From Actinomycetota bacterium (GTDB lineage: Bacteria; Actinomycetota; Actinomycetes; S36-B12; CAIYMF01), in NCBI GenBank assembly GCA_020161245.1, contig JAIUOK010000011.1, positions 1 to 64,000 on the forward strand: 64,000 bases of DNA, written 5' to 3'. The position numbers and the translations under genes were made by a program. Under the pieces are notes generated by a model. It did not search any database, was not told the origin of the DNA, and was given only the letters and a program-made list of their open reading frames with translations. This document shows, one piece after another, positions 1 to 11,331 of this stretch (position 1 is its first letter; every line of letters begins with the position of its first letter).

Positions 1-316
1 CGCTTGCGCCCTCCGGGCCCGCGCGGACGCGCCGGATCCTCGGTGGTCCCGTCGGTCTGGGCCGTTACCGCGCTCCACCGTGTGCGGCTGTCGCCCGGAC
101 GTCGATCTGGGCGCGACGTTGGGCGGGCGTGCGCTGACGGCGGCTGGGGTGCGGCGTCAGGTCTGGGTCGTTTCGGGCCATACGAACGGATGAGCCTGGG
201 ACGAAGTTCTGCATCCGTGCTGGTCGGGGGCTTACCGTCGCCCTCTACCGTGCGACGCGACCCCAGCGCCAAGCCGGGCGTCGCCGTCGTGCGCCGTCGT
301 GAGGGCAGGCACGGCC
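1..316. other. No gene supported at the window edge
   Basis: I see no gene here. A very long open frame crosses this stretch on the plus strand, but its composition is arginine- and proline-rich shadow sequence and it overlaps two recognisable genes in other frames. The stretch probably holds the promoter and leader of the patatin-like gene and perhaps the tail of a gene outside the window. Confidence 0.5.
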
Positions 317-1291
317 ATGGCATTGGGTCCGATCGGATCGCTCGCCGCTTCGGCGCGCGCGACGCTCGTGCGCCGCGACGCCGAGCCGCCGGTCCCGACC
401 CGCCCGGGCACCGTGCTCGTCCTGTCCGGAGGCGCCGCGCTCGGAGCAGCCCAGGCCGGCATGGTGCGGGTGCTCCTCGACGCCGGCATCGTCCCCGACG
501 CCGTCGTCGGCGTCTCCGCCGGCGCGATCAACGGGGCGCACGTCGCGTTCCACCCGACGCCGGAGGCGGGCGAGCAGCTCGAGGACCTGTGGCGCTCGCT
601 GTCGACGTACGGCGTGATCGGCGGCCGTGGCTCGTGGGCCTGGAACGTCCTGCGCCTGCGCACCGGCGCCTTCCCCGCCGAGGGGCTGCGCCACGAGCTC
701 GAGGAGGCGGTCGGCGAGCACAGCGACGTCGCCGACTCGCCCACCGAGCTGCACATCGGGACGACGCACCTCGCGAGCGGCGACCCCGTGTTCCACACGA
801 GCGGGCCGCTCGTCGACGTGCTGCTGGCGTCGTCGGCGCTGCCCGGCCTGTTCCCCGCCGTCGACCTGCCCGACCCGTCCGGCCGCCACGCCGGCCTGCA
901 CGTGGACGGGGCGGTGACGGCGATCCTGCCCATCACCTACGCACTCGCCCTCGAGCCCCGGCACGTCTGGGTGCTCGACGTCTCGGGCGCGGTCCGGGCC
1001 ACCGCGGCCTACCACCCGGGCAGCCTCGACCTGGTCTCCAACGGCTTCGCGCTCGCCCTCAAGCGCCAGGTCGGCCTCGGCGACGCCGGCCACGACCCGC
1101 GGGTCACCTGCATCAGCCTGCGAATGCGGCCGGCGGCCAAGCTGCGCAGCGTCCTGGACTTCGACCACACCGAGGACCTCATCGAGGCCGGCCGCCGCGA
1201 GGCCGAGGAGGGGCTCGCCCACGCGTTCGCGCTGCGGCCGGACCTCATCCCCGGCTCGGCGGCGCGCAGCCACGGCGACCGGACGGCCTGA
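317..1291 (+). CDS. Patatin-like phospholipase/esterase
   Basis: The 324-residue product is a predicted serine lipid hydrolase of the patatin family, which uses a Ser-Asp dyad. All three family signatures are visible: the glycine-rich oxyanion loop GGAALG at residues 38-43, the nucleophile elbow GVSAG with Ser67, and the DGA motif with Asp197. There is no signal peptide, so it is probably cytosolic or membrane-associated. I chose ATG 317 because GAGGGCAGG lies just upstream; a GTG six codons earlier (299) is possible but lacks a ribosome site. It precedes the CO dehydrogenase locus but is separated by about 230 nt, and no functional link is evident. The substrate is unknown. Confidence 0.85.
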   Translation: MALGPIGSLAASARATLVRRDAEPPVPTRPGTVLVLSGGAALGAAQAGMVRVLLDAGIVPDAVVGVSAGAINGAHVAFHPTPEAGEQLEDLWRSLSTYGVIGGRGSWAWNVLRLRTGAFPAEGLRHELEEAVGEHSDVADSPTELHIGTTHLASGDPVFHTSGPLVDVLLASSALPGLFPAVDLPDPSGRHAGLHVDGAVTAILPITYALALEPRHVWVLDVSGAVRATAAYHPGSLDLVSNGFALALKRQVGLGDAGHDPRVTCISLRMRPAAKLRSVLDFDHTEDLIEAGRREAEEGLAHAFALRPDLIPGSAARSHGDRTA

Positions 1292-1519
1292 CACCGGAAG
1301 TCCGGTTCGTCAGTGGCCTGGCGAGGCGCAGACGCGCCTCCTCCGAGGGGTCTGGACCGTATCTGCGGATCCTGGCTGAGGGTGCCCTCACCAGCCTCGG
1401 CGTCCGGGTGCGGGGCGCGCCGAGGGGGTCTAGGTTCGCGGAACGCGACCGCTCCGTGATCCCAGTCACAGCGCCGCTGACCCACCCGACGCGACCACCC
1501 AACCCCCAGGAGAGGCCTC

Positions 1520-2191
1520 GTGGATCTGCAGAACTCCTTCGTGGTGCCGGCAGACATCGACACGGCGTGGAAGACGCTGCAGGACGTCGAGTTCCTCGCA
1601 CCCTGCGTGCCCGGAGCCACCCTCACCAAGAACGACGGCGAGAACTTCGAGGGCAACGTCAAGGTCAAGCTCGGCCCCGTCGCCATGACCTACGGCGGCA
1701 ACGCCCGCTTCGTCTCCCGCGACGAGGCCACCCACACCGCCGTCATCGAGGGCTCCGGCAAGGAGGCCAAGGGCACCGGCACCGCCAAGGGCATGGTCAC
1801 CGCCACGCTCGTGGCCGAGGCGCCCGACCGCACCCGCGTCGACGTCGTCACCGAGCTCACCATCACCGGCAAGGCCGCCCAGTTCGGCCGCGGCGTCATG
1901 CAGGACGTCGCCGCGAAGATCATCGACCAGTTCTCCAACAACCTCGCCGCGCAGATGGCCGCCCAGGCCGCACCGGCCGAGGCAGCGGCGGCCCCCGCGG
2001 CGGAGTCGGTCAACGGCACCCCCGCACCTGCCGCGGCGACGGCGGCCGCGCCGCCCCCTCAGTTCCAGCGCGACGAGGCCATCGACCTGCTCGGCACCGC
2101 CGGCTCGCCGGTCCTCAAGCGGGCGATCCCCGCAGCGATCGGCGCCCTCGTCGTCATCGGCATCATCGTCTGGATCGTGCGCCGCAAGTAG
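1520..2191 (+). CDS. coxG: CoxG: CO dehydrogenase subunit G-type SRPBCC protein
   Basis: This 223-residue protein belongs to the CoxG/SRPBCC family. The first 150 residues or so form the lipid/hydrophobic-cavity fold (N-terminal MDLQNSFVVP and the VDVVTELTITGK strand region). A low-complexity Ala/Pro linker follows, then a single C-terminal membrane helix (about residues 199-219) ending in RRK. In characterised bacteria CoxG helps recruit CO dehydrogenase to the cytoplasmic membrane, and this tail-anchored layout fits that role. The start is GTG 1520, preceded by AGGAGAGG. It lies 226 nt upstream of coxM, and a strong hairpin in the gap may separate their transcripts. Confidence 0.9.
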   Translation: MDLQNSFVVPADIDTAWKTLQDVEFLAPCVPGATLTKNDGENFEGNVKVKLGPVAMTYGGNARFVSRDEATHTAVIEGSGKEAKGTGTAKGMVTATLVAEAPDRTRVDVVTELTITGKAAQFGRGVMQDVAAKIIDQFSNNLAAQMAAQAAPAEAAAAPAAESVNGTPAPAAATAAAPPPQFQRDEAIDLLGTAGSPVLKRAIPAAIGALVVIGIIVWIVRRK

Positions 2192-2251
2192 CGCGCCCGC
2201 GGCACTCCTGACCGGCGCCGTCCGTCAGACCAGCACGCGAACGTCAGCGCT

Positions 2252-2301
2252 CCCAGCACCACAACCCGCACCACGACCCAGCACCACAACCCGCACCACC
2301 G
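2252..2301 (+). repeat. 25-bp tandem direct repeat, two units
   Basis: Two adjacent 25-nt units (2252-2276 and 2277-2301) begin CCCAGCACCACAACCCGCAC and differ only in the last two bases. A looser related sequence follows near 2371-2400. They lie immediately before the hairpin in the coxG-coxM gap. With only two units and no spacers this is not a CRISPR. A binding-site or slippage origin is possible. Confidence 0.8.
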
Positions 2302-2329
2302 CAGGCCGTGCCGCTCGGGGCACGGCCTG
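2302..2329 (+). terminator. Strong hairpin between coxG and coxM
   Basis: A perfect 11-bp inverted repeat (CAGGCCGTGCC / GGCACGGCCTG) encloses a 6-nt loop. It has no T-tract, as is common in GC-rich actinobacteria. It probably terminates or attenuates the coxG transcript ahead of coxM, whose start is 88 nt further on. Confidence 0.65.
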
Positions 2330-2417
2330 TCCGGCGGACGGCCCCCGGGCCCCCGCACCCGACCGAAGGAACCTGCACCACGACCCGTTGAGCACGACCC
2401 GACCGTGAGGTGGCGGC

Positions 2418-3287
2418 ATGCAGACCCCAGCACCCGTCGACTACGCGAAGGCCACGTCCGTGGCCCACGCGATCGAGCTGCTCCAGCAGCTCGGCGACGA
2501 AGCCCGACCCATCGCCGGAGGGCACAGCCTCCTGCCGATGATGAAGCTCCGGCTCGCGGCGCCCGAGGCGCTCGTCGACCTCAACGACATCCCTGAGCTG
2601 CAGGGTGTCCGCATCGAGGGCGACCACATCGTCGTCGGAGCGATGACCAAGCACCGCGACATCCTCGAGTCCGCGATCCTCCACGAGCACTACCCGATCT
2701 TCCGCGAGGCCGAGCACGTCATCGCCGACCCGATCGTGCGCAACCGGGGGACCATCGGCGGCTCGGCCTGCCAGGCCGACCCGGCCGCCGACCTGTCGGC
2801 CGTCGGCTCTGCGCTGCGGGGCACCGCGGTGATCCAGGGCCCCGGCGGCACCCGCGAGGTGCCGCTCCGCGAGTTCCACGACGGCCCCTACATGACCGTC
2901 CTCGAGCCCACCGAGGTGCTCGTCGCGCTGAAGTACCCGATCCGCCCCGGTGCGGGCAGCGCCTACGAGAAGGTCGAGCGCCGCCACGGCGACTGGGGGG
3001 TCGCGACCGCCGGCGTGTTCGTCGTCGTCCGCGACGGCGTCGTCGCCGACTGCGGCATCGGGAACGCCGCGGTGGGCGCCGAGCACTACTGCTCGCCCGG
3101 CGCCGAGGACGCCCTCATCGGCCAGCCCGCCACCGAGGAGAGCTTCGCCGCGGCCGCGAAGGTCGCCGGCGAGCAGTGCAACCCGTCCGCCGATCAGCGC
3201 GGCCCCGTCGACTACAAGCGCCACCTCACCACCGAGCTCACCCTCCGCGCGCTCCGTCGCGCCGCCGCCGCGTCCCAGGGAGCATGA
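2418..3287 (+). CDS. coxM: CoxM: FAD-binding medium subunit of aerobic CO dehydrogenase
   Basis: This 289-residue flavoprotein passes electrons from the iron-sulfur subunit towards the quinone pool. It shows the two FAD-contact motifs of the molybdenum hydroxylase medium subunit: AGGHS at residues 33-37 and TIGGS at 112-116 within [18 protein letters not shown]. The C-terminal CO-dehydrogenase flavoprotein domain follows. It is the first gene of the M-S-L order, which is typical of form I (true CO-oxidising) enzymes. Its stop overlaps the next start in ATGA, so translation is probably coupled. Confidence 0.95.
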   Translation: MQTPAPVDYAKATSVAHAIELLQQLGDEARPIAGGHSLLPMMKLRLAAPEALVDLNDIPELQGVRIEGDHIVVGAMTKHRDILESAILHEHYPIFREAEHVIADPIVRNRGTIGGSACQADPAADLSAVGSALRGTAVIQGPGGTREVPLREFHDGPYMTVLEPTEVLVALKYPIRPGAGSAYEKVERRHGDWGVATAGVFVVVRDGVVADCGIGNAAVGAEHYCSPGAEDALIGQPATEESFAAAAKVAGEQCNPSADQRGPVDYKRHLTTELTLRALRRAAAASQGA

Positions 3288-3774
3288 CCATGCAGGTGAC
3301 TGTCACCGTCAACGGCCAGGAGGTCACGCGCGACGTCGAGCCGCGCACCCTCCTCGTCCACTTCATCCGCGACGACCTGCTCATGCGGGGCACGCACTGG
3401 GGCTGCGACACCTCCAACTGCGGCGCCTGCACCGTGTGGGTCGACGACGAGCCCGTGAAGAGCTGCACCTACCTCGCCGTCCAGGCCGACGGCAAGAGCA
3501 TCACCACGGTCGAGGGCCTGGAGAAGAACGGCGAGCTCGACCCGATCCAGAAGGGCTTCATGGAGTGCCACGGCCTCCAGTGCGGCTACTGCACGCCCGG
3601 CATGATGATGGTCGGCCGTGCGCTGCTCGACAAGAACCCCCACCCCTCCGAGGCCGAGATCCGCGAGGGCATCAGCGGCAACATCTGCCGCTGCACCGGC
3701 TACAAGAACATCGTCGCCTCGATCCAGTGGGCGGCCGAGCACCCCGTCAGCACCGAGGCCAGCGAGGTGACCGC

Positions 3775-3778
<4 letters not shown>
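3284..3778 (+). CDS. coxS: CoxS: 2Fe-2S small subunit of aerobic CO dehydrogenase
   Basis: This 164-residue protein carries the two [2Fe-2S] clusters that link the molybdenum site to FAD. The plant-ferredoxin-type set is Cys41, Cys46, Cys49 and Cys61 (CDTSNCGAC). The helical-domain set is Cys100, Cys103, Cys135 and Cys137 (CGYC and CRC). I chose ATG 3284, which overlaps the coxM stop and follows CCCAGGGA; ATG 3290 is a close alternative. It also overlaps coxL by four bases, so coxM, coxS and coxL form one coupled unit. Confidence 0.96.
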
Positions 3779-6177
<2,399 letters not shown>

Positions 6178-6186
6178 GAGGACGCC

Positions 6187-7122
6187 ATGATGACCACGCG
6201 AGCCCTGGACGAGCGCGCCGGCGACCTGCGGGCACGCCGTATCCCGTTCGTCCAGGCTCGCGTGGTCCTGGCGGAGCGGCCCACCTCCGCCAAGCCCGGC
6301 GACGAGGCCGTGATCACCCCCGACGGCGTGATCGAGGGCTTCGTCGGCGGCCAGTGCGCCGAGTCGACCGTGCGGGCGCAGGCCCTGGCGCTGCTGCAGT
6401 CCGGCGACTCGATGCTGCTGCGCATCGCGCCCAACCCCGAGGCCGAGCAGTCCGGCAAGACGGTCGTGCACAACCCCTGCCTGTCCGGCGGCACGCTCGA
6501 GATCTTCCTCGAGCCGGTGCTGCCGCTCCCCCTCGTCGCCGTCCTCGGCGACTCCCCTATCGCCCGCGCGATGCTCGACGTCGCCAGCGCTCTCGGCTAC
6601 GAGGCGTCGGCGTTCGACGGCGCCGACCTCGCCGCTGCCGACGCCGTCGTCGTCGCGACCCATGGCAAGCGCGAGGAGGAGACGCTCGAGGCCGCCGCCC
6701 GCGCGGGCGTGCCCTACATCGGCCTCGTCGCGAGCCCGAAGCGCGGGAATGCGGTCGTCGAGTCGCTCGACCTCGACGACGAGCAGCGCGCAGCCATCCA
6801 CTACCCGGCCGGCCTCGACATCGGTGCCCGCACGCCGCACGAGATCGCGCTGTCGGTCTTCGCGCAGATGGTCGCCGAGCGCCCGCGCGTGCCCCGCACT
6901 GCCCATGCCGGCACGCACCCGCCCGTCACCGAGCCCCCGGTCACGCGGCTCGGCCTCATCTCGCTGGAGCCCGAGACCTCGATCGACCCCGTCTGCGGGA
7001 TGACGGTCACGCACTCGCCCGACGGCCTCTACGCCGACGTCGAGGGCGAGCGCATCTGGTTCTGCTGCCCGGGCTGCCGCCGCAGCTACCTCAAGGAGCC
7101 CGGGAAGTACCCTCGACCGTGA
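6187..7122 (+). CDS. XdhC/CoxF-type molybdenum hydroxylase maturation protein with C-terminal YHS domain
   Basis: The 311-residue protein has an N-terminal XdhC/CoxI region (about 1-90), an XdhC-type Rossmann domain (about 115-240) and an added C-terminal YHS domain (about 262-311). The last is marked by DPVCGMTV and a FCCPGC cysteine cluster. XdhC-family proteins insert or sulfurate the molybdenum cofactor; CoxF is needed for the Mo-Cu site of CO dehydrogenase. YHS domains bind metal, often copper or other soft metals, so the fusion could help deliver copper. That is inference. ATG 6187 and ATG 6190 are both possible after GGAGGACGCC. The gene overlaps coxD in GTGA. Confidence 0.85.
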   Translation: MMTTRALDERAGDLRARRIPFVQARVVLAERPTSAKPGDEAVITPDGVIEGFVGGQCAESTVRAQALALLQSGDSMLLRIAPNPEAEQSGKTVVHNPCLSGGTLEIFLEPVLPLPLVAVLGDSPIARAMLDVASALGYEASAFDGADLAAADAVVVATHGKREEETLEAAARAGVPYIGLVASPKRGNAVVESLDLDDEQRAAIHYPAGLDIGARTPHEIALSVFAQMVAERPRVPRTAHAGTHPPVTEPPVTRLGLISLEPETSIDPVCGMTVTHSPDGLYADVEGERIWFCCPGCRRSYLKEPGKYPRP

Positions 7123-8051
7123 CCCTCGCCGACCTCGTCCCGGACACCGCGACGCTCACGGCCCGCCTGGCCGACGCCGGCTACCTCGCCGACCCGGGCC
7201 TCGCGGCGTCGCTGTTCTGCGCCGTCCGCCTCCCCCAGCCGCTGCTGCTCGAGGGCGAGGCCGGCGTCGGCAAGACGCAGGCCGCCAAGTCGCTGGCCCA
7301 GGTCCTCGACACCCCGCTGCTGCGCCTGCAGTGCTTCGAGGGCATCGACGCCTCCGAGGCCCTCTACGAGTGGAACTACCCGAGGCAGCTGCTCGGCATC
7401 CGCCTTGCCGAGGCGCAGGGCAAGGACCTCGCCGAGGAGACGCTCTTCGACGAGCAGTACCTCGTCCGGCGCCCGCTCATGCAGGCGCTCGAGCACCCCG
7501 GCCCGCGCCCCGCGGTGCTGCTCATCGACGAGGTCGACCGGGCCGACGAGGAGTTCGAGGCGTTCCTGTTCGAGCTGCTCGCGGAGTCGTCGGTCACGAT
7601 CCCCGAGCTGGGCACGATCCGGGCGACGCACCCGCCCGTGGTCATCCTGACGTCGAACCGCACGCGCGACCTCCACGACGCCCTCAAGCGCCGCTGCCTC
7701 TACCACTGGATCGACTACCCGCCGCTCGCCCAGGCCATCGCGATCGTGCGCGCCCGCGTGCCCGAGGCCAGCCAGGCGCTCGCCGAGCAGGTCGCGGGCG
7801 GTGTGCAGCGGCTGCGCTCGCTCGACGTGCAGAAGCCGCCCGGTGTCGCCGAGGCCATCGACTGGGTGCACTCCGCGCAGCTGCTCGGGATCACCGAGCT
7901 CGACGAGCAGGGGGTCGAGGTCACCCTCGGCTCGGTGCTGAAGTACCGCGAGGACCACGACGTCGCCCGTGCCGCCGGCCTGCGCTGGATCGCCGACCCG
8001 TCGCGCGCCATGCGGCAGGCCGTCGAGGACGCCGCCGACGCAGCGCGCTGA
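7119..8051 (+). CDS. coxD: CoxD-like MoxR-family AAA+ ATPase
   Basis: The 310-residue AAA+ protein has Walker A GEAGVGKT at residues 46-53 and Walker B LLIDEVDR at 134-141, with a sensor-like segment VILTSNRTRDL. In the characterised cox system the MoxR-type CoxD acts with CoxE and CoxF to install sulfur and copper at the active site of CoxL. Start GTG 7119 overlaps the previous stop. It lies five bases upstream of coxE, as expected for a MoxR-VWA pair. Confidence 0.9.
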   Translation: MTLADLVPDTATLTARLADAGYLADPGLAASLFCAVRLPQPLLLEGEAGVGKTQAAKSLAQVLDTPLLRLQCFEGIDASEALYEWNYPRQLLGIRLAEAQGKDLAEETLFDEQYLVRRPLMQALEHPGPRPAVLLIDEVDRADEEFEAFLFELLAESSVTIPELGTIRATHPPVVILTSNRTRDLHDALKRRCLYHWIDYPPLAQAIAIVRARVPEASQALAEQVAGGVQRLRSLDVQKPPGVAEAIDWVHSAQLLGITELDEQGVEVTLGSVLKYREDHDVARAAGLRWIADPSRAMRQAVEDAADAAR

Positions 8052-8056
8052 CTGCT

Positions 8057-9412
8057 ATGCACCCGCGCCTGCCCGAGATCGCCGCGGCGTTCGGCCACCT
8101 GCTGCACGAGGCCGGCGTCCCGGTCACGCCCGAGCGCAGCGCCCGGTTCGCGCGGGCCATCGCGCTGGCCGACCCGCAGACCACCACCGAGCTCGCGGCA
8201 CTCGGGCGCACAACGCTGCTCAGCCACCGCGACCAGATCGAGGTCTTCGACCGCGTCTTCGCGCAGGTGTTCCGCGGCATCGTCGACTTCGCCGAGTTCC
8301 GCGGCGACTCCGCGATGCCGCCGTCGGTGCGCACCGTGCCGCAGGACGACCGCACCGACTCGCGCTCGCAGCGCGAGGGCGAGGCAGCCGAGACCTCGCC
8401 GCGGGGCTCGAGCGGGATCCAGGGCGAGGGCGAGCAGCAGGAGCCGACCGGCGAGGACGAGCAGGTCGTCCTCGCCGCGGTGAGCGACGAGGAGCGGCTG
8501 GGCGCGAAGTCGTTCAGCGAGTGCACCGAGGAGGAGCTCGCGCTGCTGTCGGCGCTCGTCTCGCAGCTGCCGTTCCTGCCGCCGATGCGCCGGGCGCGCC
8601 GGCTGCGCCGCCATCCCTCGGGCGACCGTCTCGATGTGCGCGCCACGCTGCGCGCCTCGCACCGCACGTCGGGCGACCCCGTGCACCGTGTGCACCGCAA
8701 GGCCCGCCGGCGTCCGCGCCGCGTCGTCCTCATCGCCGACGTGTCGGGCTCGATGGAGCCCTACAGCCGCGTGTACCTGCACCTCATGCGCGGCGCCGTC
8801 GTCGCGCTGGGCTCCGAGGCGTTCGTCTTCGCCACGCGGCTCACCCGGCTCACCCGCCAGCTGCAGCACACCGACCCCGACATCGCCTACCGCCGGGCAG
8901 CTGCGGCCGCCCCCGACTGGAGCGGCGGCACCCGGATCGGCAACGCGCTCAAGGCGTTCCTCGACCAGCACGGCCGCCGCGGGCTGGCGCGCGGGTCCGT
9001 CGTCGTCATCGTGAGCGACGGCTGGGAGCTCGGCGACCCCGAGCTCGTCGGCCGGATGATGGAGCAGCTGTCGCGGCTCGCGTTCCACATCGTGTGGGTC
9101 AACCCGCGCAAGGCTGCCCGGGGGTACCAGCCGCTCGTCGGCGGCATGGCCGCAGCGCTTCCCTACATCGACACCTTCGTGAGCGGCCACTCGATGCGCG
9201 CGCTCGAGCAGGTGCTGCAGGCGATCCACGACGCCGCCGACGACGGCCGCCGCATCGCCACCGTGCGCCCGCTGCCCGTCGTCGACGACACCGTGCAGCC
9301 CGGCACATCGCCGTCCGCCGCAGCCGATCCCCCGCCCGCCGTCGCCGCCTCCACCCGCAGCCGCGACATCTTCCCCACCGGCACCCTCATCAACGGCAGC
9401 ATGCAGGGCTGA
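8057..9412 (+). CDS. coxE: CoxE-like von Willebrand factor A domain protein
   Basis: The 451-residue protein is the VWA partner of the upstream MoxR ATPase. The N-terminal half is helical with a charged, low-complexity linker (about 95-150). The VWA domain begins near residue 222 and holds the metal-binding MIDAS motif DVSGSM (Asp228, Ser230, Ser232). In other bacteria CoxE works with CoxD in CO dehydrogenase maturation. Start ATG 8057 follows the coxD stop closely without a clear ribosome site, so coupling is likely. It is the last gene of the cox transcript and is followed at once by a large palindrome. Confidence 0.88.
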   Translation: MHPRLPEIAAAFGHLLHEAGVPVTPERSARFARAIALADPQTTTELAALGRTTLLSHRDQIEVFDRVFAQVFRGIVDFAEFRGDSAMPPSVRTVPQDDRTDSRSQREGEAAETSPRGSSGIQGEGEQQEPTGEDEQVVLAAVSDEERLGAKSFSECTEEELALLSALVSQLPFLPPMRRARRLRRHPSGDRLDVRATLRASHRTSGDPVHRVHRKARRRPRRVVLIADVSGSMEPYSRVYLHLMRGAVVALGSEAFVFATRLTRLTRQLQHTDPDIAYRRAAAAAPDWSGGTRIGNALKAFLDQHGRRGLARGSVVVIVSDGWELGDPELVGRMMEQLSRLAFHIVWVNPRKAARGYQPLVGGMAAALPYIDTFVSGHSMRALEQVLQAIHDAADDGRRIATVRPLPVVDDTVQPGTSPSAAADPPPAVAASTRSRDIFPTGTLINGSMQG

Positions 9413-9413
9413 T

Positions 9414-9475
9414 GTACCCGCTGTGGATGGGTGAGCGACGGCTATAGGCGTCGCTCACCCATCCGAAGCGGGTAC
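9414..9475. terminator. Long inverted repeat between convergent genes (palindrome family 1, copy 1)
   Basis: Arms of 27 nt (9414-9440 and 9449-9475) pair with only two mismatches around an 8-nt loop. It lies exactly between coxE (+) and the DyP gene (-), so it should act as a bidirectional terminator. Its left arm shares a 20-nt core, ACCCGCTGTGGATGGGTGAG, with the palindrome at 11919-11970. Confidence 0.8.
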
Positions 9476-9476
9476 T

Positions 9477-10694
9477 TCAGGCGTCGAGGAGCTGGTGGCC
9501 GAGGATCTGGCCGTCGCCGATGCCGGGCAGGATCGCGAAGACTGCCGAGCCCACCGGGATCGTCCAGCGGTTGAGCAGGTCGTTGTCGGCCAGGCGGCGC
9601 TGCACGGGGAGGAACTGCCGCTCGATGTCGGCCACGTACGCCGCGAACAGCAGCCCGGCGTCGTCGGTGCCGTCCGGCGTGGGCGAGTCGTCGTAGGAGT
9701 AGCCGCGGCGCAGCATGAGCTCGGACGCGTCGCGGGCCCTCGCCTGACGCACGTGCGCGAATGACGGCACGACCTCGAGGCCGTTCTCGTCGACCGCCGA
9801 GAGGTCGACGGCGTCCTTCTCTGCTCCGCCCGTGATGGGAGCGCCGTCGTCGAGCCGCCGCCCGATGACGAGCTCGCGGTCGGCGCGGCCGATCTGCTCC
9901 CAGTGGTCGCGGTCGAAGCGGATGCGCCTCAGCACGAGCATGGTGCCGCCGGCCAACCAGCCCTCGGCCGACCACACGGCCTGCTCGCGGGCATCGCCGA
10001 CCGGGTTGGCGCTGCCGTCGACCTGGCCGAGCAGGTTGCGGGCGGTGGTCCCGTCGGGGACCGACCCGCGGGCGCGGCCGAAGCCGCGCTGCACCCACCG
10101 CACCTCCGCGAACGAGCGCGCATCGCGGGTCAGGACGCGGGTCGCATGCGACACGGTGACGACGTCGTCGGCACCGATCTGCAGCAGCAGGTCGCCCCCG
10201 CTCCACCGCTGCTCGAGCCGGTCGATGGCGTCGAACGCAGGCAGCTGCGCGAGCGAGGCGGGCCGGAGCGCGTCGAGACCGGTCCTGCCGAACAGGTCGG
10301 GCCCCACACCCACCGTGACCGTGAGGCTCGCCGGCACCGCGGCGAGCTCCCGCTCCTGGTCGGCGAGCGGAGCGCGTCCGCCGGTGAGCCGCTCGATGTC
10401 GTCGGTCCACAGGGTCATCAGCCGGGTCAGACCCGAGCGGTCGACGCCGTCGCGCAGGTCGAGCGCCACGAACCAGGTGTGCGCCGGGGGCGGCGTGGTG
10501 ACGCCGGCCTGGTGGCGTCCGCGGAACGCCACGACGTCGTCGCCGTACGGCGCTTCGGGCGCCGCCTCGGGTGCGGTGGGACCAGCTGCGGCGCAGCCCG
10601 TCAGTGCCCCGGCGAGGGTGGCGCCGCCTGCGACGGCGGCGCCACCCAGCAGGAGCCGGCGGCGGGAGAAGGTGCCCCCGGCCGTCTCCGTCAT
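9477..10694 (-). CDS. Tat-exported DyP-type heme peroxidase (EfeB/DtpA-like)
   Basis: The 405-residue precursor begins with a twin-arginine signal (RRRLLLGG at 11-18) and a lipobox-like LTGC ending at Cys34, so it may be an exported lipoprotein. The DyP signature GQVDG with catalytic Asp226 is present, together with a C-terminal heme-ligand region around His314 and a distal Arg in LMLRRGYSY. It follows a PCuAC copper-chaperone gene. In Streptomyces a similar DyP enzyme lies in a copper-trafficking cluster with such a chaperone. An iron-uptake role like EfeB is the alternative, but no EfeU or EfeO is seen. Confidence 0.88.
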   Translation of the reverse strand: MTETAGGTFSRRRLLLGGAAVAGGATLAGALTGCAAAGPTAPEAAPEAPYGDDVVAFRGRHQAGVTTPPPAHTWFVALDLRDGVDRSGLTRLMTLWTDDIERLTGGRAPLADQERELAAVPASLTVTVGVGPDLFGRTGLDALRPASLAQLPAFDAIDRLEQRWSGGDLLLQIGADDVVTVSHATRVLTRDARSFAEVRWVQRGFGRARGSVPDGTTARNLLGQVDGSANPVGDAREQAVWSAEGWLAGGTMLVLRRIRFDRDHWEQIGRADRELVIGRRLDDGAPITGGAEKDAVDLSAVDENGLEVVPSFAHVRQARARDASELMLRRGYSYDDSPTPDGTDDAGLLFAAYVADIERQFLPVQRRLADNDLLNRWTIPVGSAVFAILPGIGDGQILGHQLLDA

Positions 10695-10705
10695 GATCGA
10701 GCTCC

Positions 10706-11227
10706 CTACATCCCCGACATGGACATCGACGGCGAGGGCTCGTAGCTCTCGTTGCCGCCGTCGAAGTCCTTGGCCACGGCGTCGACCGAGAGGGTCGTGC
10801 CGTCGTCGAAGGTCAGCGTGAGGGCGACGGTCTCGCCGGCCGCGATCGGCTTCGGGATGTCCATGAGCATGATGTGGTCGCCGCCGGGCTCGAGCATCGC
10901 GCTGGCGCCGGCCTTGATCGGGATGCCGCCCTCCTTGGGCTGCATCACCATCTGGCCGTCCTTCATGGCCATCTCGTGCAGCTCGACCATGCCCGCGGCG
11001 GGCGTGGCGGCCTTGACCAGCACGATGTCCTTGCCGGTGGTGTTGGTCAGCTTCATGAAGGCGGCGGTCATGCCGGTCTCCGCGGTCTTGACCCAGGGGT
11101 CGGAGGCCGTGACGGGCCCGGCGGGGGCGCTCGACGTCGTCGAGCCGGAGCCCGACGAGCCGCAGGCCGCGAGGGCGAGCGCGGCGACAGCAGCGACAGC
11201 TGCGCGCAGGAGAGTACGGGTGGTCAT
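10706..11227 (-). CDS. PCuAC-family periplasmic copper chaperone lipoprotein
   Basis: This 173-residue secreted lipoprotein has a signal peptide ending in LALAAC (Cys22), a Ser/Gly linker and a PCuAC beta-barrel. The expected copper ligands are spaced as His84, Met95, His118 and Met120 (HEMAMKDGQM and DHIMLM). Family members hand Cu(I) to extracytoplasmic cuproproteins such as the CuA site of cytochrome oxidase. It is 11 nt upstream of the DyP gene on the same strand, so they probably form one transcript. Confidence 0.9.
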   Translation of the reverse strand: MTTRTLLRAAVAAVAALALAACGSSGSGSTTSSAPAGPVTASDPWVKTAETGMTAAFMKLTNTTGKDIVLVKAATPAAGMVELHEMAMKDGQMVMQPKEGGIPIKAGASAMLEPGGDHIMLMDIPKPIAAGETVALTLTFDDGTTLSVDAVAKDFDGGNESYEPSPSMSMSGM

Positions 11228-11331
11228 GGTGCGTCCATTCGTCGTCGTGGAGACGGCGGCGTCGGACGACGCCGGCCGGTAGCGCGCGGCGCACCTGCCG
11301 GAGGGCCACGAGGGCCCGGCGGCGGCGCGCG

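Noticed and set aside
4..2211. A 735-codon open frame across the patatin-like and coxG genes
   Set aside because: It is Arg/Pro-rich shadow sequence in another frame. The two genes beneath it have clear family motifs, ribosome sites and normal composition.
2252..2301. Possible CRISPR or satellite array
   Set aside because: There are only two adjacent 25-nt units, no spacers and no cas genes.
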